A DNA stretch of 64,000 bases from Pseudomonas faucium (GTDB lineage: Bacteria; Pseudomonadota; Gammaproteobacteria; Pseudomonadales; Pseudomonadaceae). The notes below the pieces were generated by a model. It did no database searches. It had not been told where the DNA came from and saw only the letters and a list, made by a program, of their open reading frames with translations. The position numbers were made by a program, and so were the translations under genes. This document shows, piece after piece, positions 38,719-46,929 of the stretch; position 1 is the first letter of the stretch, and each line of letters starts with the position of its first letter. The stretch spans positions 62,001 to 126,000 of the forward strand of contig NZ_BQIP01000002.1 in assembly GCF_021602585.1 (NCBI RefSeq), in the 5' to 3' direction.

Positions 38719-38734
38719 ACTTGTTATAACAAGT
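38719..38734. promoter_or_regulatory. Palindromic operator of the gntR-redox operon
   Basis: ACTTGTTATAACAAGT, a perfect 16-base palindrome centred 29 bases upstream of the regulator start. It resembles HutC-type sites (TTGT...ACAA), which is the subfamily of this regulator. I infer binding by the GntR protein. Confidence 0.65.
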
Positions 38735-38893
38735 TGTGACCAGATAGTAGCGGGCATAAGAAACGCGCTGGAAATACTGTTAATGCATATGGATAGATGG
38801 GTTTGTCGTGGCCGGCCTGGGCAATCGGGAAAAATGGCCAAAGATCAAGGCGATGGACGACGCCGAATCAGATGGGTATCATGCGTGCGCGTT

Positions 38894-38970
38894 GCACTCG
38901 TAGCTCAGCTGGATAGAGTACTGCCCTCCGAAGGCAGGGGTCGTGGGTTCGAATCCCGCCGAGTGCGCCA
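38894..38970 (+). tRNA. tRNA-Arg (anticodon CCG)
   Basis: 77 bases ending in encoded CCA. Acceptor stem GCACTCG/CGAGTGC, D arm TAGCTCAGCTGGATAGAG, anticodon stem CTGCC/GGCAG with loop CTCCGAA giving CCG, T arm GGTTCGAATCC. The fold is complete. No attachment-site duplication is seen near it. Confidence 0.96.
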
Positions 38971-38980
38971 TATCACGAGA

Positions 38981-39008
38981 AGCCCTGGGCCTGAGCCCGG
39001 GGCTTTTT
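38981..39008 (+). terminator. Rho-independent terminator after tRNA-Arg
   Basis: AGCCCTGGGC-CTGA-GCCCGGGGCT stem-loop followed by five T, 10 bases after the tRNA. Confidence 0.9.
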
Positions 39009-39109
39009 CATTTGTGCGACATGTCGCACTCCAGGCACTCCCGTGCCACTGCGCATTGGTGATAGCGTGAGCATCCTTTTTCCCGTCTCGCGAAGGAATG
39101 CGCACGCTC

Positions 39110-40837
39110 ATGCTCCTGAAAAAACTGACTGCAACGCTCGTGCTGGCCAGTGCCGGCCTGCTCATGCTCCCCGCCCACGCCAACCTCTCGCAGCAACAGT
39201 CCGCGGCCATCATCAAGGCCTACGACGGCGCCGATCCTGCCGACTTCAAGGCGTTCATCGGCAAGCTCAACGGCAGTGATCTGGCCAAGGCCGACAACCT
39301 CGGCGCAACCCTCGAGGCCTTCCTCGCCAACAAGCCGCTGAGCGCCGAGCAGCAGAACGAGATCAACCGCCTGCTGGGCCTGTACACCCGCATCAAGTAC
39401 GGCAAGGCTGCCACCGAAACCCTGCGCGAGCTGGTGGCCATCCCCACCTTCAGCGTCGAAGGCGTGCCGCAGCACGAGAACCCCGAGTTCCTCAAGATCG
39501 CCGACAAGATCAAGGCCCTGGCCGAAGGCTTTGGCCTGGCCTTCCGCAACATCGACAACCGCGTGTACGAGATTTCCCTCGGCGAGGGCAAGGAAGTGGT
39601 GGGTATCCATGCCCATGCCGACGTGGTGCCGGTCAACCCGGACAACTGGAAGCTGGACGACGGCACCCGCCTGGACCCGTTCAAGGTCACCCTGGTCGGC
39701 GACCGCATGTACGGGCGCGGCACCGAGGACGACAAGAACGGCATCGTCGTGGCGCTGTATGCGCTGAAGGTGGCCAAGGACGAGAAACTGCCCCTGGCCC
39801 GGCAGTTCAAGCTGCTGATCGACACCACCGAAGAAACCAGCGGAGAGGCCATCCCCTACTACTTCGCCCGCAACCCGACGCCCGACTACAACCTGGCGCT
39901 CGATGGCGGCTACCCGGTGGTGATCGCCGAAAAAGGCTACGGCACCATCATGGCCAGCTTCAGCAAACGCCCGGCCAGCGGCAAGGGTGCGGAAATCGTC
40001 AACCTGACCGGCGGCCTGGCCACCAACCAGATTCCGACCACCTCGGTGGCCACGCTGAAAAGCGACAAGCCGGCGCAACTGGCCGCGCAACTGGAAAAAG
40101 CCGGCGCCGACTACGTGCAGCGCAACGGCAACGACTTCAAGATCACCGCCAAGGCCGAAGGCGACAAGGTGCTGCTCACGGTGACCGGTGTTTCGGCCCA
40201 CTCCTCCGAGCCGGAATCCGGGGTCAACCCGGTGGCGCGCATGCTCGGGTTCATCAACGGCCTGGGCGAGCAGGTGCCGCTCAAGCACAACCAGTTCACC
40301 GACGCCGCCCGCTATGCCGCCGACAACTGGGGCCTGGACTACCTGGGCAACAAGCTCGGCGTGGCGTTCAAGGACGACTTCATGGGCCCGCTGACCGCCT
40401 CGCTGACCTTTGTCGGCGTGGACAAGAAAGGCCTGAAACTGGCGGTGAACCTGCGCATCCCCAAGGGCAAGCCACTGGCCACGATCAAGGACGAACTGGC
40501 CGACAAGCTGGGCGACTGGGCCCGCCAGAGCCACACCTCGGTGGCCTTCAACTACAGCCTCGACGAGCCGATGTACCGCAACCCCGAGGGTGAATGGGTC
40601 AAGGCCCTGCTCGATGTTGCCAGCGAGAACCTGGGCATGCAGCACGCGTTCGGCACATCGGCCGGCGCCACCTCGGTGCATGACCTGCCCAACGGCGTGC
40701 AGTTCGGCCTGGCCATGCCGGACGTGAAGTACACCGGGCACAACGACAACGAGTTCAAGACCGTGGAGCAGTTCATGCTCGACCTGCAGGTGGTGAGCGA
40801 GATGGTGGCGCGGATCGGGCAGATGCCCAAGCTTTGA
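39110..40837 (+). CDS. M20-family metallopeptidase (dipeptidase), exported
   Basis: 575 residues. N-terminal signal peptide (MLLKKLTATLVLASAGLLML, cleaved after AHA), then an M20 di-zinc peptidase domain with HAHADVVP (His and Asp ligands), YGRGTEDDKNG, TTEETSGE and a late HNDNE. It probably cleaves dipeptides or modified amino acids in the periplasm. The frame also has an ATG at 39098, but its only ribosome site (AAGGA) ends directly before it, so the ATG at 39110 (12-base spacing) is preferred. Stands alone, followed by its own terminator. Confidence 0.85.
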   Translation: MLLKKLTATLVLASAGLLMLPAHANLSQQQSAAIIKAYDGADPADFKAFIGKLNGSDLAKADNLGATLEAFLANKPLSAEQQNEINRLLGLYTRIKYGKAATETLRELVAIPTFSVEGVPQHENPEFLKIADKIKALAEGFGLAFRNIDNRVYEISLGEGKEVVGIHAHADVVPVNPDNWKLDDGTRLDPFKVTLVGDRMYGRGTEDDKNGIVVALYALKVAKDEKLPLARQFKLLIDTTEETSGEAIPYYFARNPTPDYNLALDGGYPVVIAEKGYGTIMASFSKRPASGKGAEIVNLTGGLATNQIPTTSVATLKSDKPAQLAAQLEKAGADYVQRNGNDFKITAKAEGDKVLLTVTGVSAHSSEPESGVNPVARMLGFINGLGEQVPLKHNQFTDAARYAADNWGLDYLGNKLGVAFKDDFMGPLTASLTFVGVDKKGLKLAVNLRIPKGKPLATIKDELADKLGDWARQSHTSVAFNYSLDEPMYRNPEGEWVKALLDVASENLGMQHAFGTSAGATSVHDLPNGVQFGLAMPDVKYTGHNDNEFKTVEQFMLDLQVVSEMVARIGQMPKL

Positions 40838-40849
40838 TCGTTTTCCATG

Positions 40850-40876
40850 AAAAAAGGCGCCTAAGGCGCCTTTTTT
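40850..40876 (+). terminator. Rho-independent terminator after the M20 peptidase
   Basis: AAAAAAGGCGCC-TAA-GGCGCCTTTTTT, perfect stem with A and T tracts; bidirectional. Confidence 0.93.
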
Positions 40877-40993
40877 CGACAGCATTCCCGATCGATCCAT
40901 CGGCGCTATTGTTTCGCCACTAACGAGATATTTGCTAACCTCCTGAGCCTGTTCCCACGAACATGTTCGCCGACCGTTTGAAAGGACTCACAA

Positions 40994-41350
40994 ATGGCAA
41001 TGGTTTTTTGCCGCGGCTGCGCTCGTCAGCTGCACGAATCGGCACCCACCTGCCCACAATGTGGCGCCCCTCAATTTGCAGTGCCTGCAAACACCCAGGC
41101 CAGCGGTGGCCAAACACCGTGGCTGGGAGCCATATCCCTGATCCTCGGCGTCAACGGCCTGAGCACGCTGTTCGATGACGGTGAATGGGACAACGACACC
41201 CTGCTGGGCCTGAGTTTGTTCGCCGGCATGGGCCTGATCATGGGCATCATCAGCATCAGCCAGAAGAGGCCCGGCAATGGCCTCGCCATCGCCGGCTTGA
41301 TCTTGTCTGGCATATCGCTGTTCTTCTACATCGGTCTTTCAAGAAGCTAA
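40994..41350 (+). CDS. Zinc-ribbon membrane protein, DUF4190-like
   Basis: 118 residues. An N-terminal zinc ribbon (CRGCARQLHESAPTCPQCG) is joined to two or three hydrophobic segments (about 42-60, 70-85, 95-115), with the GISIxQK-like membrane pattern of DUF4190 proteins. AAAGGA precedes the ATG. The next gene has a near-identical N-terminal ribbon, so both genes probably act together at the membrane. Function is unknown. Confidence 0.72.
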   Translation: MAMVFCRGCARQLHESAPTCPQCGAPQFAVPANTQASGGQTPWLGAISLILGVNGLSTLFDDGEWDNDTLLGLSLFAGMGLIMGIISISQKRPGNGLAIAGLILSGISLFFYIGLSRS

Positions 41351-41370
41351 TCAACGGTGAGGGAAAACAA

Positions 41371-41841
41371 ATGAGCATGGTGTTCTGCCGCGGCTGCGCC
41401 AAACAGATTGATGAAACCGCCTTGAGCTGCCCGGGGTGTGGCGCGCCCCAGGTTGCCAACGGTGGTGTGGCAGCTACAGCTGTAGCCGACAACACGCCGA
41501 TCACTTTCGGCAATGTATTCCCTAGGGTGCTGAAGAAATACGCCACGTTCCAAGGGCGCGCCCGCCGCAAGGAATACTGGTTGTTTCTTCTGGTCAGTAC
41601 GCTGATCTCCCTTGCCATCGCTGTCGTCGAAGCCTTGGCGGGTGATTCACAGATCCTCATCAACATTTACAACTGGGGGCTCTTGCTTCCCACCATCGCT
41701 GTCGGTGTACGTCGCCTGCATGACAGCGACCGAAGCGGCTGGTGGCTGCTGCTGCCGATCGTGAACCTGATTTTCCTGATCCAGGACGGCACTCCTGGCG
41801 ACAACCGCTTCGGCCCCAACCCGAAGGCCACTTCCGTATAG
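41371..41841 (+). CDS. Zinc-ribbon DUF805 membrane protein
   Basis: 156 residues. The first 25 residues (FCRGCAKQIDETALSCPGCG) are a zinc ribbon like that of the preceding gene; residues 45-150 are a DUF805 domain with the FQGRARRKEYW motif, four membrane segments and VGVRRLHDSDRSGWWLLLP. It starts 20 bases after the preceding stop with GAGGGAAA as ribosome site, so the genes are co-transcribed. No function is known for the fold. Confidence 0.8.
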   Translation: MSMVFCRGCAKQIDETALSCPGCGAPQVANGGVAATAVADNTPITFGNVFPRVLKKYATFQGRARRKEYWLFLLVSTLISLAIAVVEALAGDSQILINIYNWGLLLPTIAVGVRRLHDSDRSGWWLLLPIVNLIFLIQDGTPGDNRFGPNPKATSV

Positions 41842-41993
41842 GTAATTTCGCCCACGTGCGGGTACCGGGTACTCAAGCAGGGCAATGACGTTTTTCAATC
41901 GACTCCATGCCGTTTCCTGCATTGCCGTGCAGGCCGGCGTGCTGGATGCTTTATTTACTCCAAGAGCTCGGTTTACCACCCGCAGAGGCCTGT

Positions 41994-42431
41994 ATGAAGA
42001 ACGTCGAACAAATCCTCAAGACCAAGTCCCAGCACCAGACCGTCTACACCATCGGCCCGGATGACTCGGTACTCGACGCCCTGAAAATGCTGGCGGAGAA
42101 AAACGTCGGCGCGCTGCCGGTGGTGGAGAACAACCAGGTGGTGGGCATCGTCAGCGAACGTGACTACGCACGCAAGCTGGTGCTCAAGGGCCGCTCGTCG
42201 GCGGCAACGCCTGTGCGCGACATCATGAGCGCGCCGGTGGTCACGGTCGAGCCGAAACAGAACCTTGAGTACTGCATGAACCTGATGACCGACCGCCACT
42301 TGCGCCACCTGCCGGTGGTCAGCAATGGCGAGCTGCTCGGGCTGCTGTCGATCGGCGACCTGGTCAAGGAAACCATCGCCGAGCAGGCCAGCCTGATCAA
42401 GCAGCTGGAGCAGTACATCCGCGGCGAATGA
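41994..42431 (+). CDS. CBS-domain protein
   Basis: 145 residues made of two CBS domains (about 10-65 and 75-135), the nucleotide-binding pair that senses ATP, AMP or similar. Segments TIGPDDSVLDALKMLAEKNV and VRDIMSAPVVTVEPKQNLEY are typical. The ATG at 41994 follows AGAGG; the frame is open further upstream but unsupported. No output domain, so it acts on a partner protein. Confidence 0.85.
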   Translation: MKNVEQILKTKSQHQTVYTIGPDDSVLDALKMLAEKNVGALPVVENNQVVGIVSERDYARKLVLKGRSSAATPVRDIMSAPVVTVEPKQNLEYCMNLMTDRHLRHLPVVSNGELLGLLSIGDLVKETIAEQASLIKQLEQYIRGE

Positions 42432-42437
42432 GCCCAC

Positions 42438-43076
42438 TCAGTGATAGGCGCGCTCCAGCTCGTCCAGCTGATGGTCGAAGCTGCGCAGGCGCGCCGACCA
42501 GGTGTACACCAGCACTTCCAGGTCACGATTGAGCACTGCCGTGTTGCCATGGCCGGTGCTCGACGGCTCGCACAGGTCGAGCTGGTAGCGCTCGCGCGCC
42601 ATGGCCGTGGCCACGCTGGAAAGGTCGCGGGCATTGGCCAGCCAGTGGTGATGATGGTCGTGGGTTTCGCGGTCGAGCGCCCGGCACTGGCGCTTCAGGG
42701 CATCCAGGCTCTGCTCCAGCGGCGTGCCCTTGAGCTCGCCCATCACCTCCTCGAAGGTGCGCCCCGAATGCCAGTAGCTACCCCAGAAATAGCGGTCGAA
42801 CACCGTCTCGACGCGGCGTAGCGCAACCTTGGTGTTCCAGATGGTCAGCAACGTTCGCCCCTGGGCCACTTCGCGCCGGTTCAGGTGCAACTGCTGCCAG
42901 GCGATCCACGTCAATGCCAGCAACGCCACCGCCGCGGTGATTGCGGCTGCAGCGTAGAGAAACTGCACGGCCTGGTTCATCTGCTGGGTCTGGCGGATGC
43001 CGTAGAAGTAACTGGCCGTCAGGGTGCCCAGGATCGTCACGGAGCACCAGAAACCTGGTGCGTAGGGATCTTTCAT
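42438..43076 (-). CDS. Conserved hypothetical membrane protein
   Basis: 212 residues, not recognised. Two hydrophobic segments near the N-terminus (about 9-26 and 38-58) are followed by a charged cytoplasmic region of about 150 residues, including a histidine run (DHHHHW). It is oriented against the CBS gene with a 6-base gap between stops. No motif points to a function. Confidence 0.65.
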   Translation of the reverse strand: MKDPYAPGFWCSVTILGTLTASYFYGIRQTQQMNQAVQFLYAAAAITAAVALLALTWIAWQQLHLNRREVAQGRTLLTIWNTKVALRRVETVFDRYFWGSYWHSGRTFEEVMGELKGTPLEQSLDALKRQCRALDRETHDHHHHWLANARDLSSVATAMARERYQLDLCEPSSTGHGNTAVLNRDLEVLVYTWSARLRSFDHQLDELERAYH

Positions 43077-43147
43077 TGCGCCTATCCCCTTATTGTTTTC
43101 CTGAGCATAGCAACGGCCAAATCACTCATCAGGTGCCGCTCGGCGCT

Positions 43148-43390
43148 TTATTTTCGCGGGCGGCGCAAAGCCTCGTTGAGTTGATCGAAGGGCACGGCCC
43201 AATCGGAATCTTCAATGATGCTGTCTTTCAGGAACGCGCGCTGGGCGTCGTTCCAGAACGGCGCGTCCACCAGCTTGATTTCGTTTTTCAAAGGGGAATG
43301 GCTGGTGATGAACTGGTCGATGCTCTGCGGATCGTCCGCCAGCCCCAGCTGCTTGAACAGTTCGGCGAATGGATGAATCGGTGCGTCCAT
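43148..43390 (-). CDS. DUF2789-family protein
   Basis: 80 residues, acidic and soluble, with IHPFAELFKQLGL at the start and FLKDSIIEDSDWA near the end. This looks like the DUF2789 family of small pseudomonad proteins with no known role. The ATG follows GAGGAAAC at normal spacing. Confidence 0.75.
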   Translation of the reverse strand: MDAPIHPFAELFKQLGLADDPQSIDQFITSHSPLKNEIKLVDAPFWNDAQRAFLKDSIIEDSDWAVPFDQLNEALRRPRK

Positions 43391-43452
43391 GTTTCCTCCT
43401 CATGTGCCGGGCAGGCCGTCCACGACGCCCACCCGACATTGGTGTGTGTACA

Positions 43453-43911
43453 TCAGCACAGCTCGCGTACTTCGGCTTGCGGTACCAGTTTCAGGTACTG
43501 CTCCATGCTCATGTGGATCAGGTGATCGTGGTCACCCGCCTCCAGGTAGACATCACCTTGGCGGGTAAGGCTCGAATCGAGCAGCATTTTTATCTGGTAG
43601 GCGTCGCCCATGGCCGGGATGGCGCCGCGCTCGCAATCACCGAACAGGCTCGGCAGGCCGCTTTCGCGGGTCAGCTGCCAGGCGCCGGACACGCGCACCT
43701 TGCTCATGTCCAGGTGCCGGTTGGCCGGGAGCACGGCCATCAGGTAGTTGCCATGGCGGTCATCGAGCATGACCGACTTGGCTACCCGTTCGGCAGGCAC
43801 CCCGGCCGTGCGCGCCGACTCAAGGCTGGTGGCCGAGTGTGGGTGGGGAATGATGTCGTAATCGCAGTTGGCCTGGTCCAGGCGCTGCTGCAAGGTCTTG
43901 GCCATACGCAT
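43453..43911 (-). CDS. YbaK/EbsC-type aminoacyl-tRNA deacylase
   Basis: 152 residues, YbaK/ProX-like editing domain that hydrolyses misacylated tRNA. Motifs include YDIIPHPHS near residue 20, VAKSVMLDDRHGNYLMAVLP near 50 and the conserved PAMGDAYQ. The open frame extends to 44118, but the ATG at 43911 follows a strong GGAGGT at 5 bases and is clearly the start. Which amino acid is edited is not known. Confidence 0.82.
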   Translation of the reverse strand: MRMAKTLQQRLDQANCDYDIIPHPHSATSLESARTAGVPAERVAKSVMLDDRHGNYLMAVLPANRHLDMSKVRVSGAWQLTRESGLPSLFGDCERGAIPAMGDAYQIKMLLDSSLTRQGDVYLEAGDHDHLIHMSMEQYLKLVPQAEVRELC

Positions 43912-44008
43912 GATGCACCTCCGGTTTCGCCCCCAATCTTCAAGTTTAGGCCGTACCCCGGCAGCCACAGCTAAACTTCTAGAACACAGGCCCGCGAGGT
44001 GACGACAG

Positions 44009-45355
44009 GTGCTCGCTCGATGTTGCCGCTGGTTGATGCTGATGCTGGTACTTGGCTTCGCCCCGAGTGGCAGCGCCGCGCCCGGCGCGGTGTGGGTGCT
44101 GAGCATCGATGACGCCATTGGCCCGGCCAGCGCCGACTACCTGGTGCGCAGCCTGGAGCAGGCCAAGGACCAGGGCGCGCAGCTGGTGGTCATCCGCCTG
44201 GACACCCCGGGCGGGCTGGACAGCGCCATGCGCCAGATAATCAAGGCGATCCTCGCCAGCCCCGTGCCGGTAGCCACCTACGTTGCCCCCAGCGGCGCCC
44301 GTGCCGCCAGCGCCGGCACCTACATCCTCTATGCCAGCCACGTGGCGGCCATGGCCCCCGGCACCAACCTCGGCGCGGCGACGCCCGTGCAGATCGGTGG
44401 CGCGCCCGGGCTGCCCAAGGACGACAAGGCCAGCCCTTCAGGCGATGACGCCACCTTGGCGCGCAAGCAGGTCAACGACGCCGCCGCCTACATCCGTGGC
44501 CTGGCGCAGTTGCGCGGGCGCAACGCCGAGTGGGCCGAGCAGGCAGTGCGCGACGCGGTGAGCCTGCCCGCCAGCGAAGCCCTGCGCCTGAAGGTGATCG
44601 ACCAGCTGGCCAGCGACCTGCCCGAGCTCATGCGCCAGCTCGACGGCAAGACCGTGACCGCCGCCGACCAGCCGCGCCAGCTGCACACCCGCGACGCGAG
44701 CCTGGTGGAACACCTGCCCGACTGGCGCACGCGCCTGCTGGCGGTGATCACCAACCCCAGCGTGGCGCTGATCCTGATCATGATCGGGGTGTACGGCCTG
44801 CTGTTCGAATTCATCAACCCGGGTTCCGCGGTCGGTGGCGTGGTTGGTGGCATCTGCCTGCTGCTGGCGCTGTACGCCCTGCAGCTGCTGCCGGTGAGCT
44901 TTGCCGGCGTGGCGCTGGTGCTGCTCGGCATCGCCTTCATGATTGCCGAAGCATTCCTGCCCAGTTTCGGCGTGGTCGGCTTCGGCGGCATCGTGGCCTT
45001 CGTGGTCGGCGCATTGATCCTGGTCGACACCGACGCCCCCGGCTTCGGCATCCCGCTGACGCTGATCGCCACCCTGGCGGTGCTTTCTGCACTGCTGATC
45101 GGCGGCGTGCTGGGCATGGCCCTGAAAGCGCGCCGGCGGGCGCTGGTCAGCGGCGATGCCGGCCTGGTCGGCAGCCTGGTCACCGTGACCCAGGTAACCG
45201 CGAACGACCCCTTCTGCGGCTGCGTGCTGGCCCAGGGGGAACAGTGGCAAGTGCATTGCGCCACACCCCTGCAAACCGGCCAGCACGTGCGCGTCACGGC
45301 ACGCCGAGGGGTCATGCTGGAAGTGAGCGCCGCCGCAGCGGCGCAAGGGGAATGA
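44009..45355 (+). CDS. NfeD-family membrane serine protease
   Basis: 448 residues. Signal peptide, then a ClpP-class serine protease domain ([20 protein letters not shown], the Ser nucleophile segment, and [11 protein letters not shown]), followed by four membrane segments (about 250-370) and a C-terminal NfeD OB-fold domain. The start is GTG at 44009, with AGGTGA at 6 bases. The next gene overlaps or nearly abuts it and encodes a stomatin-type protein, the usual partner. Together they are thought to act in membrane-protein quality control. Confidence 0.9.
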   Translation: MLARCCRWLMLMLVLGFAPSGSAAPGAVWVLSIDDAIGPASADYLVRSLEQAKDQGAQLVVIRLDTPGGLDSAMRQIIKAILASPVPVATYVAPSGARAASAGTYILYASHVAAMAPGTNLGAATPVQIGGAPGLPKDDKASPSGDDATLARKQVNDAAAYIRGLAQLRGRNAEWAEQAVRDAVSLPASEALRLKVIDQLASDLPELMRQLDGKTVTAADQPRQLHTRDASLVEHLPDWRTRLLAVITNPSVALILIMIGVYGLLFEFINPGSAVGGVVGGICLLLALYALQLLPVSFAGVALVLLGIAFMIAEAFLPSFGVVGFGGIVAFVVGALILVDTDAPGFGIPLTLIATLAVLSALLIGGVLGMALKARRRALVSGDAGLVGSLVTVTQVTANDPFCGCVLAQGEQWQVHCATPLQTGQHVRVTARRGVMLEVSAAAAAQGE

Positions 45356-45357
45356 CG

Positions 45358-46110
45358 ATGTTCATGCAAGTGGGTTTTGGCGCCGTGCTGGTCGTGCTGG
45401 CGATGCTGTTGCTCTCGGCCTTTCGCATCCTGCGCGAGTACGAGCGTGGCGTGGTGTTCCAGCTCGGGCGCTTCTGGCAGGTCAAGGGGCCGGGGTTGAT
45501 CCTGCTGATCCCGGTGATCCAGCAGATGGTCCGGGTCGACCTGCGCACCGTGGTGCTGGATGTGCCGCCGCAGGATGTGATCACCCGCGACAACGTCTCG
45601 GTCAAGGTCAATGCCGTGCTGTACTTTCGCGTGCTCGACCCGCAGAAGGCGATCATCCAGGTCGAGGACTTCCTGGTCGCCACCAGCCAGCTGGCGCAGA
45701 CCACCCTGCGCGCGGTGCTGGGCAAGCACGAGCTGGACGAGCTGCTGGCCGAGCGCGAGCAGCTCAACCTGGACATCCGCCATGTGCTCGATGCGCAGAC
45801 CGACGCCTGGGGCATCAAGGTGGCCAACGTCGAGATCAAGCACGTCGACCTCAACGAATCGATGGTCCGTGCCATTGCCCGCCAGGCCGAGGCGGAACGC
45901 GAGCGGCGGGCCAAGGTGATCCATGCCGAAGGCGAGTTGCAGGCTTCCGAGAAGCTGATGCAGGCGGCGCAGATGCTGAGCAAGGAGCCCGGGGCCATGC
46001 AGCTGCGCTACATGCAGACGTTGGGGTCGATTGCCGGCGACAAGAGCTCGACCATCGTGTTTCCGATGCCGCTGGACTTGCTCAAGGGAATGGTGGACCG
46101 GCAGAAATGA
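45358..46110 (+). CDS. Slipin/stomatin-like SPFH-domain protein
   Basis: 250 residues. N-terminal membrane segment, then an SPFH/band-7 domain ([31 protein letters not shown]) and a coiled-coil tail. The ATG at 45352 overlaps the nfeD-like stop, but its AAGGGG site is one base away; the ATG at 45358 has a 7-base spacing and is preferred. It is probably cleaved or chaperoned by its NfeD partner. Confidence 0.87.
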   Translation: MFMQVGFGAVLVVLAMLLLSAFRILREYERGVVFQLGRFWQVKGPGLILLIPVIQQMVRVDLRTVVLDVPPQDVITRDNVSVKVNAVLYFRVLDPQKAIIQVEDFLVATSQLAQTTLRAVLGKHELDELLAEREQLNLDIRHVLDAQTDAWGIKVANVEIKHVDLNESMVRAIARQAEAERERRAKVIHAEGELQASEKLMQAAQMLSKEPGAMQLRYMQTLGSIAGDKSSTIVFPMPLDLLKGMVDRQK

Positions 46111-46132
46111 AAAGGGGCCTTCACAAGGCCCC
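46110..46132 (-). terminator. Rho-independent terminator for the LysE-family gene
   Basis: On the minus strand GGGGCCTT-GTG-AAGGCCCC is followed by TTTT, 11 bases past the stop of the exporter gene. On the plus strand it lacks a T-tract. Confidence 0.7.
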
Positions 46133-46142
46133 TGGCAAGCGG

Positions 46143-46778
46143 TCAGATCGGCGCGCGGCGCAAGGTCGCGAGGAAGGTGGCAGCGCCAATGAACAACCCG
46201 GCAAAGGTACGGTTCAAGCGCTTCTGCTGCTTGGGCGTGCGCAACAGGCGCAGCACCCGCGAGGCAAGGCCGGTGTAGCCCGCCATCACCAGCATGTCGA
46301 CGCTGATCATGGTGACCGTGATCGCGATGTACTGTGGCAACAGCGGCGCATGCGGGTTGAGGAACTGCGGCAGCACCGCGAGCATGAACACCAGCGCCTT
46401 GGGGTTGCTGACGTTGACCAGGAAGCCGCGGAACACCAGGCTCAGCGGTTTGCCGATCGGGCGCACGCCGGATTCTTCGGTCATGTCCATCGGCAGGGCG
46501 CGCCATTGCTTGTAGGCCAGGTAGATCAGGTAGGCGACGCCGAACCATTTGATGACCTGGAACGCGGTGGCGGAAGCGGCGAGGATGGCGCCGACGCCGG
46601 CGGCAATGATGGCGATCTGCACGATCAGGCCCAGCTGCAGGCCCAGGGCGTTCCAGTAACCGCGCCAGAAACCGTACTGCAGGCCGCTGGACATCGAGGC
46701 AATCGCCCCGGCGCCCGGTGAAAGGCTGATCACCCAACACGCGGCAAAGAAGCCCAACCACACTTCCATCGACATCAC
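46143..46778 (-). CDS. LysE/RhtB-family amino acid exporter
   Basis: 211 residues with six predicted membrane segments and the family N-terminus (SLSPGAGAIASMSSGLQYG). RhtB-type members export amino acids such as threonine or homoserine lactone; the substrate here is not known. Single gene with its own terminator. Confidence 0.87.
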   Translation of the reverse strand: MMSMEVWLGFFAACWVISLSPGAGAIASMSSGLQYGFWRGYWNALGLQLGLIVQIAIIAAGVGAILAASATAFQVIKWFGVAYLIYLAYKQWRALPMDMTEESGVRPIGKPLSLVFRGFLVNVSNPKALVFMLAVLPQFLNPHAPLLPQYIAITVTMISVDMLVMAGYTGLASRVLRLLRTPKQQKRLNRTFAGLFIGAATFLATLRRAPI

Positions 46779-46860
46779 ACACCTCGCTCAACGTATGTTT
46801 CAAAACGTTAAGCTAAGGGGTTGGTGAAAAAATGACCAGTGATTTCTACAGAAATCCTTT

Positions 46861-46908
46861 CGCCTATCGCCGGCTACTTGTGGGAGCCGGCTTGCCGGCG
46901 ATAGGGCC
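46861..46908. repeat. REP element (class B)
   Basis: CCTATCGCCGGC...GCCGGCGATAGG with GTGGGAGCCGGCTT in the middle, before the stop of the ABC-F gene. Confidence 0.8.
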
Positions 46909-46929
46909 CGCACTCTCGACACCAAGCGA

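Noticed and set aside
38894-38970. tRNA-Arg as an integration site for the sulfur region
   Set aside because: No integrase, no direct repeat of the tRNA 3' end in the window and no composition break at this point.
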